Shown here: positions 8,868 to 17,841 of the stretch, in pieces | Layout: the number at the start of each line of letters is the position of its first letter | Position numbering within the stretch: the first letter of the stretch is position 1 | Assembly (NCBI GenBank): GCA_963715895.1 | Contig: OY970284.1 | Span: 3,100,001-3,164,000 of the forward strand | Source of the DNA: JADGNZ01 sp963715895 | Lineage (GTDB): Bacteria; Acidobacteriota; Thermoanaerobaculia; Gp7-AA8 | Reading direction: 5' to 3' | DNA length: 64,000 nt | Made by a program: the position numbers and the translations under genes | Notes under the pieces: model-generated | Databases searched by the model: none | Told to the model about the DNA's origin: nothing | Seen by the model: the letters and a program-made list of their open reading frames with translations, nothing else

Positions 8868-10448
8868 ATGAACATCCATACCCTCGGCGAGCTGCGCGCA
8901 ACCGGTTACCGCATCACCTCGGTCAAAGATGAGATGCGGCGCAATCTGCTCGCGGCCATCGCCCGCGGTGAGACGCTGTTTCCGGGCATCCACGGCTACG
9001 AACGGACGGTCATCCCGGCCATCCACAACGCCGTCCTCTCCCGGCACGACATCATCCTGCTCGGGCTGCGCGGCCAGGCCAAGACGCGCATCCTCCGCTC
9101 GCTGACAAACCTGCTCGACGAGCGGGTGCCGATCATCGCCGGATGCGAGATCAACGACTCGCCATTGATGCCGACCTGCAAGCGCTGCCGCCGGCTGGCC
9201 ATCGAGCAGGGTGACGACCTGCCGATCGCCTGGCTGTCGCGCGATGAGCGCTATCGCGAGAAGCTGGCCACGCCCGACGTCACCGTGGCCGATCTCATCG
9301 GCGACATCGATCCGATCAAGGCCGCCAACCAGCGGCTCACGTACGCGGACGAGGAGGTCATCCACTACGGCATCATCCCGCGCACGAACCGCGGCATCTT
9401 CGCCATCAACGAGTTGCCGGATCTCGCGCCGCGCATTCAGGTGGCGCTGCTGAACATCCTCGAGGAGCGCGACCTGCAGATCCGCGGCTTCCCCATCCGC
9501 ATCCCGATGGACGTCGTGCTCGTCTTCAGCGCCAACCCCGAGGACTACACCAGCCGCGGCAACATCATCACGCCGCTCAAGGACCGCATCGACTCGCAGA
9601 TCCTGACGCACTACCCGCAGAGCGTCGAGACGGCCATGCAGATCACACGGCAGGAGGCGTGGACGGATCGCGACGGCAGCGTGGCCCTGGTGATCCCCGA
9701 CTACATCCACTCGCTCGTCGAACAGATCGCCTTCGTGGCCCGCGGCTCGGAGCTCGTCGATCAATCGTCCGGCGTTTCCGCGCGCCTGACCATCGCGGCG
9801 ATGGAGCTGTTGCAATCGAACATGGAGCGCCGCGCGGCGCTGACGCACGACCAATCGGTCTTTCCGAGGCTCTCCGATCTGGCCATGCTGCTTCCGGCGA
9901 TCACCGGCAAGGTGGAGATGGTGTACGAGGGGGAGCAGCAGGGCGCCGAGGTGGTGGCGCGCAAGCTGATCGGCGAGGCGGTGGCCAAACTCTTCGCCAC
10001 GAAGTTTCCGCCGATCGAGCGCGCCGGCGTCGGCACGCGCAACGAGCGCAATCGCTCGTACGGCGATCTCGACGACGAGCTGGACGACGCCTTCACCAGC
10101 CGCCGCGGCCGCAAGCAGCAGCCGCCACCGCGTCCGGAGGAGAAGCCGGCCGGCAAGAGCGAGCCGAATTACGATTCGATCCTGGCCTGGTTCGTCGAAG
10201 GCAACAAGATCACCCTCTCCGACGAGCAGCCGTTCACCGTCTACGTCTCGGAGCTGAAGCGCGTGCCGAAGCTGCTCGAGACGGCGACGAAGTACGCGCA
10301 ATCATCCAGCGATCACGAGCTGGCGTTCTGGATGGAGATGATCCTCGAAGGCCTCCACCAGTCGCTGCGCCTTGCCCGCGAGGATCTCGACTCGACGATC
10401 ACCTTCCAGGAGATGATGAAGTTCAATGTGCTGCGGACGGTGAAGTAG
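8868..10448 (+). CDS. ChlI/MoxR-like AAA+ ATPase with altered Walker motifs
   Basis: 526 residues related to magnesium-chelatase subunit I and MoxR ATPases, which usually remodel a partner carrying a VWA domain. The P-loop reads GLRGQAKTR (66-74), with Ala where the second glycine of GxxxxGK normally is, and the Walker B region reads GIFAINELPDL, with Asn-Glu instead of Asp-Glu. Sensor region FSANPEDYTSRG and a long insertion with three cysteines (GCEIND ... CKRC, 92-107) follow. The C-terminal 150 residues are charged and not recognised. A VWA-domain gene lies two genes downstream, the expected partner. A role in metal insertion or protein complex maturation is inferred only. Confidence 0.85.
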   Translation: MNIHTLGELRATGYRITSVKDEMRRNLLAAIARGETLFPGIHGYERTVIPAIHNAVLSRHDIILLGLRGQAKTRILRSLTNLLDERVPIIAGCEINDSPLMPTCKRCRRLAIEQGDDLPIAWLSRDERYREKLATPDVTVADLIGDIDPIKAANQRLTYADEEVIHYGIIPRTNRGIFAINELPDLAPRIQVALLNILEERDLQIRGFPIRIPMDVVLVFSANPEDYTSRGNIITPLKDRIDSQILTHYPQSVETAMQITRQEAWTDRDGSVALVIPDYIHSLVEQIAFVARGSELVDQSSGVSARLTIAAMELLQSNMERRAALTHDQSVFPRLSDLAMLLPAITGKVEMVYEGEQQGAEVVARKLIGEAVAKLFATKFPPIERAGVGTRNERNRSYGDLDDELDDAFTSRRGRKQQPPPRPEEKPAGKSEPNYDSILAWFVEGNKITLSDEQPFTVYVSELKRVPKLLETATKYAQSSSDHELAFWMEMILEGLHQSLRLAREDLDSTITFQEMMKFNVLRTVK

Positions 10449-10456
10449 GGCGGAGG

Positions 10457-10580
10457 CGGTTGTCGGTTGTCGGTTGTCGGTTGTTGAGTTGCTGAGTTGC
10501 AAGGTTGCTGGGGTACTAGAAGCGGTTACCAGCGACCAACACCAAGCAACCCAGCAACACAGCAACCGATAACCGTTAAC
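10457..10580. repeat. GGTTGTC heptamer and GAGTTGC word-array hairpin
   Basis: After the ATPase stop, four GGTTGTC heptamers and several GAGTTGCT words are followed by CAGCAACC, AAGCAACC and ACCGATAACCG words of opposite sense. Arms can pair imperfectly. Members of the GGTTGTC family recur at 22053-22118, 23902-24015, 56009-56082 and inside a gene at 63254-63284. Confidence 0.8.
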
Positions 10581-10616
10581 GCGTCACCCCCCGCCAACCA
10601 GCTACAATCCCCTCAC

Positions 10617-11033
10617 ATGGCCAAGGTCACTGCCGAGATCCCGGGCGAGTTGTCGCGACAGATCGACCGCATGATCCGTGATGGATGGTTTCCGGATCAG
10701 GAAGCGCTCGTGCGCGAGGCTCTCTCCCATTTCGTCGATGCCAAGTCGTTCCTCGGCGATTCGCCTCGGATGCTGCACCGCTTCGCCGCCGATGCCCTCA
10801 ATGATTCCAAACCCGAGGTGGCCCTCAAGTTCGTCAACCGGGCCCTGTCGCTGCTGCCGACGCAGACCATGACCGACTTTCACCTTTACCAGAGCATCGT
10901 CGAGCTTCGCGTACAGATCCTCCTCGTCCTCGACCGGAATGAAGAGGCGTTGACGGGGTTGGAAGAAGCGCGCGAGCTGCTGCCGAACAATCCGACGATC
11001 GCCAAGTGGATCGCGCGGTTGAAGAAGAAGTGA
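10617..11033 (+). CDS. Small protein with ribbon-helix-helix-like N-terminus and TPR-like C-terminus
   Basis: 138 residues from ATG 10617, where homology-like structure begins (MAKVTAEIPGELSRQIDRMI); an upstream in-frame extension is only repeat sequence. The first 45 residues look like a ribbon-helix-helix or CopG-type segment (EIPGELSRQIDRMIRDGWF ... EALVREALSHF); the rest is helical with a TPR-like pair (ALKFVNRALSLLP, ALTGLEEARELLPNNPTIAKW). It sits between the ATPase and the VWA gene, so it may be an adaptor or regulator of that pair. Function not known. Confidence 0.7.
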   Translation: MAKVTAEIPGELSRQIDRMIRDGWFPDQEALVREALSHFVDAKSFLGDSPRMLHRFAADALNDSKPEVALKFVNRALSLLPTQTMTDFHLYQSIVELRVQILLVLDRNEEALTGLEEARELLPNNPTIAKWIARLKKK

Positions 11034-11041
11034 TGAGTGTC

Positions 11042-11143
11042 AGTAGATTAGTAGATCAGTGGATTCGTAGATCAGTGGATTGGTAGATCGGCGGGTACCG
11101 GGGTTTTCCTAATCGACTAATCTACTAATCCGCTAGTCCACTG
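11042..11143. repeat. GTAGATCAGTGGATT word-array hairpin
   Basis: Left arm repeats TAGTAGAT, CAGTGGATT and GGTAGATC; right arm carries AATCGACTAATC, TACTAATC and CTAGTCCACTG. A third vocabulary of words, but the same architecture of a one-strand array then its complement, between the small TPR gene and the VWA gene. Confidence 0.75.
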
Positions 11144-11151
11144 CCCCGCCC

Positions 11152-12246
11152 ATGCGCCACCGATACTCCTACCTCGATCCCGATCTCATCCGCCAGCTCC
11201 TTGCCGAGATGGGGCTGCGGCGGTTGTTCAATCATCTGCTGCTGCAGAGCGGAGGGGACGTCGACGAGGCCATGCGCTGGATGCGGGCGCTGCAGGAACG
11301 CGGGTACATCGATCCCAACATCGACCTCGATGCGTTTTTTGGGAAGTTGGTTGATGAGAACGTCATCGGGGAGGATGCCAACGGTAACGTCGTCCTCGGC
11401 GCGGGGGGGGAGCGGCAGATCCGCCGCGACGCACTCGACGAGATCTTCGGCGGCCTGCAGAAGTCGATCAGCGGCTCGCACTCCGTCGCCTCGGCCGGGC
11501 AGGGGAGCGAGCGGTTGACCGAGACCCGTCCCTATCAGTTCGGCGACGATCCGATGGCCATCGATTCCATCCGCTCGCTGCAGAACGCCATGAAGCACAC
11601 CGACCCGGCCGAGGCCATCCTCATGGCCGAGGATGATCTGGAAGTGTTCGAGACCGAGCACAACTCCAGTTGCGCCACCGTGGTCATGATCGACATCTCC
11701 CACTCCATGGTGCTCTACGGCGAAGACCGCATCACGCCGGCCAAGAAGGTGGCGCTGGCGTTGACGGAGCTGATCCTGACCAAGTACCCGAAGGATTCGA
11801 TCGACGTGCTGCTCTTCGGCGATGAAGCCACCGAGGTGCCGATCTCGCAGATTCCGTATGTGCAGGTGGGGCCGTTTCACACGAACACGAAGGCCGGCCT
11901 CGAGCTGGCGCAGCGCATCCTGCGGCGGCACAAGCACAACAACAAACAGATCTTCATGATCACGGATGGGAAGCCATCCGCGCTGACCGAGAACGGCCAC
12001 CTCTACACGAACTCGTTCGGCCTGGACATGAAGATCGTCAACCGCACGCTGGAAGAAGCCGACCGCTGCCGCCGCGCCAACATCCCCATCACCACGTTCA
12101 TGCTGGCGACGGATCCGATGCTGGTGAACTTCGTCGAGCAGCTCTCGAAGATCAACAGGGGACGTGCCTTCTACTCGTCGCCGGATCGGCTGGGCGAGTA
12201 CATCCTGGCCGACTACATCCGGAACCGTCGCAAGTTCGTGCACTGA
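11152..12246 (+). CDS. VWA-domain protein, likely partner of the ChlI/MoxR-like ATPase
   Basis: 364 residues. An N-terminal helical part of about 165 residues precedes a von Willebrand factor A domain with an intact MIDAS motif DISHS (about 178-182), followed by the conserved Thr/Asp loops (MITDGKPSA). The MIDAS binds Mg2+ and ligand acidic residues. In magnesium chelatase and MoxR systems the VWA protein is the substrate-binding partner of the ATPase, so these two genes are read as a functional pair although a hairpin array and a small gene separate them. The substrate is unknown. Confidence 0.85.
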   Translation: MRHRYSYLDPDLIRQLLAEMGLRRLFNHLLLQSGGDVDEAMRWMRALQERGYIDPNIDLDAFFGKLVDENVIGEDANGNVVLGAGGERQIRRDALDEIFGGLQKSISGSHSVASAGQGSERLTETRPYQFGDDPMAIDSIRSLQNAMKHTDPAEAILMAEDDLEVFETEHNSSCATVVMIDISHSMVLYGEDRITPAKKVALALTELILTKYPKDSIDVLLFGDEATEVPISQIPYVQVGPFHTNTKAGLELAQRILRRHKHNNKQIFMITDGKPSALTENGHLYTNSFGLDMKIVNRTLEEADRCRRANIPITTFMLATDPMLVNFVEQLSKINRGRAFYSSPDRLGEYILADYIRNRRKFVH

Positions 12247-12326
12247 GACATTCGTTCACCGCTTCGTGTCACCAGCCGGTTTCATCTCGCAACTTCGCGT
12301 GTCGAACTCGGACGGGAGGACAGAAC

Positions 12327-13079
12327 ATGTTCGAGACATCCGTCATACACGCAGAGGTGGTCGCCGAGAAGCGGTTTGGATTGCTGTCGGTCTCGTTTGC
12401 GGGACACATACTCATCGTCATCAGCATCCTTGCGCTCGGCATCCGCACCATCGAGTTCCCGAGGCTGCCGCCCCCCGAGTACACGATTCCCGTCTTCACG
12501 CCGCCCGTATCGATCCCGCCCGCCCTCGGCACGCCGAACGGCGGTCACAAACAGGCCGCGCCGGCTGTGCCTGTGAAGCACACTCCGACCGTGCCCACCG
12601 CCAACCTGGCGCCGAACAACATCCCCGAGCACACGGAGCCACTGACACCGTCGACGACCACCGGTGATGTGACCACCACCGGCGGCCCTGCTGGATCCGA
12701 CCAACCACAGGGACAACCGTGGGGCGATCCGCACGGCATCGGTGATGGACCTCCGGCGGCGAACGTCGTTCCAGTCACACCCGATGTCCCCATGCGCATC
12801 GTTGGCGACGTAAAAGCGCCGGTGGTCATCCGCCGCGTCACGCCGTTCTATCCCCGCCCCGCAGTGGCCATCCACCTGAACGGCTTCGCCATCGTGGAGT
12901 GCATCATCGACAAGACCGGCCGCGTGCGCGACGCCCACGTCCTCCGCAGCTCGTCGCCGCTCTTCAATCAGTCGGCAACCGACGCCGTCCTGCAATGGCA
13001 GTTCGCGCCGGGATCACTACGCGGCACCGCCGTCGACACGATCTTCGATCTGACGGTGACGTTTCAGGTGACGCAGTAA
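12327..13079 (+). CDS. TonB-like energy transducer
   Basis: 250 residues with the TonB plan: short cytoplasmic start, one membrane helix (SFAGHILIVISILALGI, about 28-44), a proline-rich periplasmic spacer (PPEYTIPVFTPPVSIPPALG and further), then a C-terminal TonB fold from about residue 160 (VTPFYPRPAVAIHLNGFAIVECIID ... WQFAPGSLRG). GGGAGG about 10 bp upstream supports ATG 12327. Such proteins couple the proton motive force to outer-membrane receptors; no exbB/exbD or receptor is next to it, so its partner is elsewhere. Confidence 0.85.
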   Translation: MFETSVIHAEVVAEKRFGLLSVSFAGHILIVISILALGIRTIEFPRLPPPEYTIPVFTPPVSIPPALGTPNGGHKQAAPAVPVKHTPTVPTANLAPNNIPEHTEPLTPSTTTGDVTTTGGPAGSDQPQGQPWGDPHGIGDGPPAANVVPVTPDVPMRIVGDVKAPVVIRRVTPFYPRPAVAIHLNGFAIVECIIDKTGRVRDAHVLRSSSPLFNQSATDAVLQWQFAPGSLRGTAVDTIFDLTVTFQVTQ

Positions 13080-13083
13080 CGGA

Positions 13084-13200
13084 GTTGCGCGGTCTCGGGG
13101 TTACGGGGTCTCGCGGTGTTGGCTTGCTGGATTTGGCTGACGGGGTTGCCAGGTTGCAAAGTTGCTAGGTAAGACCGCGAGACCCAGCAACCCAGCAACC
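13084..13200. repeat. GCGGTCTCGGGGTT / GTTGCCAG word-array hairpin
   Basis: Words GCGGTCTCGGGGTTACGGGGTC and AGGTTGCAAAGTTGC type on the left are followed by AGACCGCGAGACC and CAGCAACC on the right. It separates the converging TonB-like gene and the usher-like operon, where it could act as a bidirectional terminator; that is inference. Confidence 0.75.
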
Positions 13201-13217
13201 TGAGCACCTACATCCCG

Positions 13218-15767
13218 TCAGCGCGCAACCGTGGAGGGGGCTCCGAGATCGACATCCCGAACGATCGTAGGCTCCGCTGGCAGGGTGACCGTACGGCTGA
13301 TGAGGCGGCCGCTGACGCGCGCAACGAGGGTGAACGTTCCGGAGGGCATGGAGCGGAAGAGAAATTTGCCCTCGGGATCGACCCGAGCCGTCATTCCCAG
13401 CGACTCGATCCTCACTTCGGACGCACCGGCGGCCCGGCCGGCGATGCTTCGCCGTACGCGCACGTCGAACGTTACCGACTGCGGCTGTTCGGATGCGGCC
13501 GTCACCGTCCGTTCGCGCTGGGCGATCGAGTATCCGGCTGGGAGTGATTCCTCGGTGATCCCGACGCGAAAGGTTCCCGGGGGAACGGCAAAGACGAACA
13601 GGCCGTCAGCATCGGTCGTAGCGCTGATCGGGTGCCCGTTCTGTGCGGTAGCGGTAAGAACCGCGCCGCGCAGGCCGGCGCCCGCGTCGCTGATCACGCG
13701 CCCGTCGATCCGCGCGGCGGCCCACACCAGCCCGAAGTCGATGTGCGCCTGCCCCTTCGCCTCCGAGGATGAGGCCGTGGTGAAGAACGCGCGCGGCGAC
13801 TCAGGAAGCCGCGCGGCGATTCGATGCGCTCCGGGAGGGACTTTGTCGAAAACGTAGGCGCCTTTGCCGTCGGTCTTTGCCGTTCGCACGCCGTCGAGTG
13901 TGACGGCGATGTCCGGCAGCGGCTTCGTGGTCTGATCGCGCACGCCACGCATCTCCGGATCGAGGAAGACGGCCCCTTCGATCGTTCCGCTTCGCCGCAG
14001 AAACGCAGGCAGGCCGGAGAACTGTTGCTGGACGCCGGCCTCGACCGAGTTGCCGGTTTCCTGGAGCGCGCCGGCGCGCGTGGCCCAGCGCGAGTAGGAA
14101 GCATAGAGGTCGGTCGCTGCCAGGACCCTGTGACTGTAGGTGAGCGTGGCGATCAGATTGTCGCGTTTGGTGCTGATTCCCTCGTCGTGCCCGTAGACCG
14201 CGAGCAGGCGAAGACGATCGTTTTGCGGACCCGATCCGAGCCAGGCCACGTTGAGCCCTGCCTGCAGGCGCCGGGGCGTCAGGGAGACGTTGACCCCGGT
14301 GATGAATCCAAGGTCGATCAATGCCGCGTTGTCTCGAAGAGCGCGCGCGACATCTTCCGGTGTGCGGACCGAGATCCCGAGGCGGAGCAGCGCCAGCTCG
14401 AGGCCGGGCTCCGTGCTGAAGATGAGGTCGAGGGTAGGCGCATTGCGCTGTCGCTCGGCCCAGACGTTGGCCGTGAACGGTCCGCTGCCGGCGTGCGCGG
14501 AGAGGCGGAGGGTATCGCCGCGCCGTGATGCTTCGGAGTTGTCCAGCAGGCGGTACGACGCCGCTCCTCCGAATGCCGCGGTGTCATAGGCCACGCCCAG
14601 AGGCAGGCCGATCGTACGGATGGAGCTCGTGTGTGTGCGCACGGTCGAGGCGTCGGCGCCGCCCAGGAACGAAAGGTGTGTGGTCACCGCGTATCCGAGA
14701 CCGAGGCTGGCCATGCCGATGGTCTGACGGAGTGCGGCCAGATTGAACCGATCGTAGGTGCCGTAGGACGTAACCGACAGACGGCTGGTGGCGCGGTGGG
14801 TCCAGTCGAGATCCAGGTGATCGCCAGGGACGTCGGCCAGTCCCAGGTTAGGAAAGTTGCCCGGCTTCATGGAAAAAAGCGCGCGAAATTGTTCGCGCGA
14901 CGAGTTGTAGCGGACCTCGCCGGATGCAGCCAGTGAGCGGCTGACGCCGACGTCTCCGCGCAGGTACAACGTATCGCCGTCACGGTGCTCGGCGGAGAGC
15001 GCGCCGACGATTCCGCGCCGTGCCGCCGTGCCGGCCGGCTGGGAGAAGAAGCCGTAGACCGAAGGCGTCAACCGAGTCGAGGCGACGTCGATACCGTAGC
15101 CCGCTCCTCCCACCCATCGTCGTTGAGTAGGAAGGAAGAAGTCGTCGAACATCGTCGAGGAGGCGTAGCCGGCATGGAGCTCGAGAGGGCCCTCTTTCAG
15201 ATGGAGGCCGCGTACCGACGTGTTGCCGATCGTCAAGGGCGACAGGTTTACCGTCTCGTCCAGCAACGTGAGCTGGCGGGTTGGCGTGGTGTCGCGGTAG
15301 AAGATCGAGGCCACGGCGTCGGGCGGTTGGCCGGACGTCGAGCGCAGATCGTGGAGGTCAAGAACATGAAACTGCGAGGTGCGCTCGCCGTTATGCGTAA
15401 CGAGGTCGAAGGTGTTCTGGACCTGACCGGAGGCGCTGGAGTATCGCCCCTCGTATCGCCCCTGTGGTGCCCCGGCCTCAGTGCGGGCCACGGCCGGCAG
15501 GACGGGTGCGGCGATGGTGATGAGAAACGTCTGCGTGCCGCCGGCGGTGATGACGACAAGTTGCGTCGTCCCGGAACTTCGTCCCGTCAACGAGAGACGG
15601 CCCGCGGAAGCGATGGCGACTTCGGCGATGGCGGGATTGGTGGTGTAGGCGGCCGTCGCACCGGCGATCTCGATGATCGCGGTCTCCCGTACGCGGACCG
15701 TGAAGCTCTCTCCGCGCATGGCGTGCGCGAACAGCAGGCAGGCCGCGGCGGCGAGGAGAGCTTTCAC
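13218..15767 (-). CDS. Usher-like outer-membrane protein with pilus N-terminal domain and Ig-like C-terminal domains
   Basis: 849 residues with a signal peptide (ALLAAAACLLFAHAMRGES). Residues about 20-90 fit the pilus/secretin N-terminal domain of CpaC-type proteins (IIEIAGATAAYTTNPAIAEV ... GRSSGTTQLVVITAGG). Residues about 110-590 consist of alternating hydrophobic/polar strands ending in aromatic residues, as in a large beta barrel. Residues about 600-849 hold three carboxypeptidase-regulatory/SpaA-like Ig modules (GAVFLDPEMRGVRD ... GAYVFDKVPPGAHRI; DGLFVFAVPPGTFRVG; EGKFLFRSMPSGTFTLVAR). It is the last gene of a minus-strand operon and overlaps the chaperone-like gene by 4 bp. Position and size match a chaperone-usher outer-membrane pore, but the domain order is not that of FimD/PapC. 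Confidence 0.7.
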   Translation of the reverse strand: MKALLAAAACLLFAHAMRGESFTVRVRETAIIEIAGATAAYTTNPAIAEVAIASAGRLSLTGRSSGTTQLVVITAGGTQTFLITIAAPVLPAVARTEAGAPQGRYEGRYSSASGQVQNTFDLVTHNGERTSQFHVLDLHDLRSTSGQPPDAVASIFYRDTTPTRQLTLLDETVNLSPLTIGNTSVRGLHLKEGPLELHAGYASSTMFDDFFLPTQRRWVGGAGYGIDVASTRLTPSVYGFFSQPAGTAARRGIVGALSAEHRDGDTLYLRGDVGVSRSLAASGEVRYNSSREQFRALFSMKPGNFPNLGLADVPGDHLDLDWTHRATSRLSVTSYGTYDRFNLAALRQTIGMASLGLGYAVTTHLSFLGGADASTVRTHTSSIRTIGLPLGVAYDTAAFGGAASYRLLDNSEASRRGDTLRLSAHAGSGPFTANVWAERQRNAPTLDLIFSTEPGLELALLRLGISVRTPEDVARALRDNAALIDLGFITGVNVSLTPRRLQAGLNVAWLGSGPQNDRLRLLAVYGHDEGISTKRDNLIATLTYSHRVLAATDLYASYSRWATRAGALQETGNSVEAGVQQQFSGLPAFLRRSGTIEGAVFLDPEMRGVRDQTTKPLPDIAVTLDGVRTAKTDGKGAYVFDKVPPGAHRIAARLPESPRAFFTTASSSEAKGQAHIDFGLVWAAARIDGRVISDAGAGLRGAVLTATAQNGHPISATTDADGLFVFAVPPGTFRVGITEESLPAGYSIAQRERTVTAASEQPQSVTFDVRVRRSIAGRAAGASEVRIESLGMTARVDPEGKFLFRSMPSGTFTLVARVSGRLISRTVTLPAEPTIVRDVDLGAPSTVAR

Positions 15768-16546
15768 TTCACACTGAATTCCGCGCTGGAAGTCAGCGTC
15801 TTATCCGTGAGGTCGTACGTGATCATGGCCCGGTACCGGCCAGGGGCAAGGTCGCCGTCATATTCGACGCGCACGTCTTTTTTCTCACCGGGCATGAGAC
15901 GCCAGGTCGGAATCTCCTGTTTGCCGGCCAGAGATCCCGCGGCATTGATGATGGCGAGCATTCCTGTCGCCTCCACCGGTTCGGTGCCGCTGTTGACGAG
16001 TTGCTGTGCGGCCACAAGGGTGGTGCTCGCCGTCGGCGGCTGAATGGTCAGCGGCGAGGATGTGGCGGCGAGGACATCGCCCGCGATGGCGAATGTCAGC
16101 AGCGTGCCGACCGACGCGCTCACTCGTATCGGGCCGGTGCCGAGCTTCGTCGTCCCTTCGCACATCACGGCGATCGCACGCACCGAGGGATGGGCCGGGA
16201 TGGTGATGGTCAATGAGACGGGGATGCTCTGCCCGGGCGCCGCGGCGAAGAGGTTCGGCGAGAATACCGCGGTTGCGGCGATGCTGCCGGGAACGCTTCC
16301 GGGTTCGACGAACAGGCGCGTGCCGTCGCGCACCACGGCGTCATAGGCCTTCATGGCAAAGGAGAGGGGGCGGGAGGTCCCATTCGTGAAGGTCAGCGTC
16401 TGGGTCGTGCTCTGGCCCACGTTGCCACGCAGCATGACCACCGCGGGTGAGACCGAAACCTCACCCGTTCCCGCAAGGAGCGCGGTCGCCGATGCCAGCG
16501 TCGCGGCCAGCATCATCAGGATCTTTTTTCTCATCGCTGCGATCAT
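15764..16546 (-). CDS. Fimbrial-chaperone-like periplasmic protein
   Basis: 260 residues with signal peptide (ILMMLAATLASATALLAG). The mature part begins EVSVSPAVVMLRGNVGQSTTQTLTFTNGTSRPLSFAM, the usual first Ig-like strand pattern of periplasmic pilus chaperones and MSP-like domains; a second Ig-like half follows (PLTIQPPTASTTLVAAQQLVNSGTEPVEATG). ATG 16546 has GGGAGGAG about 7 bp upstream. It overlaps the usher-like gene by ATGA and follows the two secreted subunit genes, so it is read as the chaperone that holds subunits for delivery to the usher-like protein. Sequence similarity to classic chaperones is weak. Confidence 0.7.
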   Translation of the reverse strand: MIAAMRKKILMMLAATLASATALLAGTGEVSVSPAVVMLRGNVGQSTTQTLTFTNGTSRPLSFAMKAYDAVVRDGTRLFVEPGSVPGSIAATAVFSPNLFAAAPGQSIPVSLTITIPAHPSVRAIAVMCEGTTKLGTGPIRVSASVGTLLTFAIAGDVLAATSSPLTIQPPTASTTLVAAQQLVNSGTEPVEATGMLAIINAAGSLAGKQEIPTWRLMPGEKKDVRVEYDGDLAPGRYRAMITYDLTDKTLTSSAEFSVK

Positions 16547-16562
16547 TGCCTCTCCTCCCGAA

Positions 16563-17039
16563 TCATTGCGTTGTGACTTCCCACGAGATGGAAGCAGCCA
16601 GCGGCCCGGCGGCCACGGAGTCGGGAACCTCGATCTCCAGGGTGTGCATGGTCATGACTCCGACGGAGGCCCGGGCGTCGACAACGACGGGCATGCCGGC
16701 CACGGGCTTGCCGTCGATTCGCAACGTGGAGCGGCCGTCCTGCGAATTCAGCCTGGCCGTGACCGTCGCTGTCCCCCAGGGCACACCACCCTTGCGAAGA
16801 ATGCGGATTCCGAATTGGCGCAGCACCCGTACCGACCGTCCCATCGATCCCGCTCGCTGGCTTACCGTGTTCAGTTCCACCAGCGCATCCGACCCCGCCG
16901 CGATAAGCGTCGTCCCCGCCGCCGGAACGTCTACAAACTCGATCGAAAGTACGCCGGGCAGGGATGCCGCTGCGCGCCGCCGCGCCGCGTACAGCGGCAG
17001 CGATACCGCGATGCAAAGAGCGATGGCGACGATCTTCAT
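16563..17039 (-). CDS. Secreted protein of the fimbria-like operon
   Basis: 158 residues from ATG 17039 (a weaker in-frame start lies 18 bp upstream). Signal peptide KIVAIALCIAVSLPLYAARRR. The rest is beta-rich with alternating Thr/Val strands and no cysteine (SIEFVDVPAAGTTLIAAGS ... VMTMHTLEIEVPDSVAAGPLAASISWEVTT). It lies 16 bp before the chaperone-like gene and 78 bp after the pilin-like gene. A minor subunit, tip protein or second pilin is likely from context; no family is recognised. Confidence 0.6.
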   Translation of the reverse strand: MKIVAIALCIAVSLPLYAARRRAAASLPGVLSIEFVDVPAAGTTLIAAGSDALVELNTVSQRAGSMGRSVRVLRQFGIRILRKGGVPWGTATVTARLNSQDGRSTLRIDGKPVAGMPVVVDARASVGVMTMHTLEIEVPDSVAAGPLAASISWEVTTQ

Positions 17040-17116
17040 TACGTATTGAACTCCCACTCAAGGCTCGTGCCGAGGAAGCGTTTCCGCTCCCTCGGCACGT
17101 GCGTTTTCCCGATCTG

Positions 17117-17653
17117 TCAGGCGGAGACCGCGGAGAACTGAATGACGTTGTCAATCGCCGTGGCGGGGGCCACGGTGTCCTGAATCACGATGTTCCAGGC
17201 GTAGGGGAGCGTCGAACCGTAGGCGACGCCCGACCCGATGGTCTGAATGGTGGTGGCGTTGGCCGTGATCGCGCCAACCGTCCAGACGATGCCGCTGGTC
17301 GGTACGGAGCCGAGTTTCGCGCTCAGAGTGTAAACAGAGCTGGCTGGGAGGTTTGCCTTTGTAACCTTGACTCCGATTCCATTCTGCGATGTCAGCGTCC
17401 ATGACGAGCTGCCCTTGGTGATCGTGAAGCCGGTCGGAGCCGCGCCACCCTTGCTGAGGTTGCCGAGGTCGAGCGAGGCGTCGGCGGTTCCACAGAGGGT
17501 ACAGGTTCCATCGGTCGATTCCACCGTCAGGCTGATCGAGCTGGCAACCGTGCCGGTGACCGTCAGCGTGCCCGCGGCATTTTCGACGGCCATGGCAAAT
17601 GTCGGAGCTCCAAGAACTGCGACCACAAAACAACCCATCATGAATTTGTTCAT
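17117..17653 (-). CDS. Pilin-like / spore-coat-U-like secreted subunit
   Basis: 178 residues with signal peptide (MNKFMMGCFVVAVLGAPTFAMA). Mature part starts ENAAGTLTVTGTVASSISLTV, the alternating-strand pattern of spore-coat-U and archaic fimbrial subunits, with two close cysteines in CTLC. The last strand (NVIQFSAVSA) is suited to donor-strand complementation. GAGGAAAAG about 7 bp upstream supports ATG 17653. First gene of the minus-strand operon that continues with a second secreted protein, a chaperone-like protein and an usher-like barrel. Major subunit by position; family assignment is by pattern only. Confidence 0.6.
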   Translation of the reverse strand: MNKFMMGCFVVAVLGAPTFAMAVENAAGTLTVTGTVASSISLTVESTDGTCTLCGTADASLDLGNLSKGGAAPTGFTITKGSSSWTLTSQNGIGVKVTKANLPASSVYTLSAKLGSVPTSGIVWTVGAITANATTIQTIGSGVAYGSTLPYAWNIVIQDTVAPATAIDNVIQFSAVSA

Positions 17654-17841
17654 TTGTCTTTTCCTCTTTCTTTATGCTTCTGGCGGACTCCTTCTCAAGA
17701 GCCACGCCAAATGAGGAATAGAGGGCAAGTGCGTTGTTCGCAGTTGTTTGGGTTTAGCAGGTTGTAATCGTGCCGTGTGGATTCGACACGTCCGTCCGGT
17801 TTATGGACGGTCCAGGACCGCTCTATCCCTCAGTCGAGGGA

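Noticed and set aside
8844..10301. 485-codon frame antisense to the ChlI-like ATPase
   Set aside because: No domain pattern, low-complexity Arg/Asp/Val-rich product; the plus strand encodes the AAA+ motifs.
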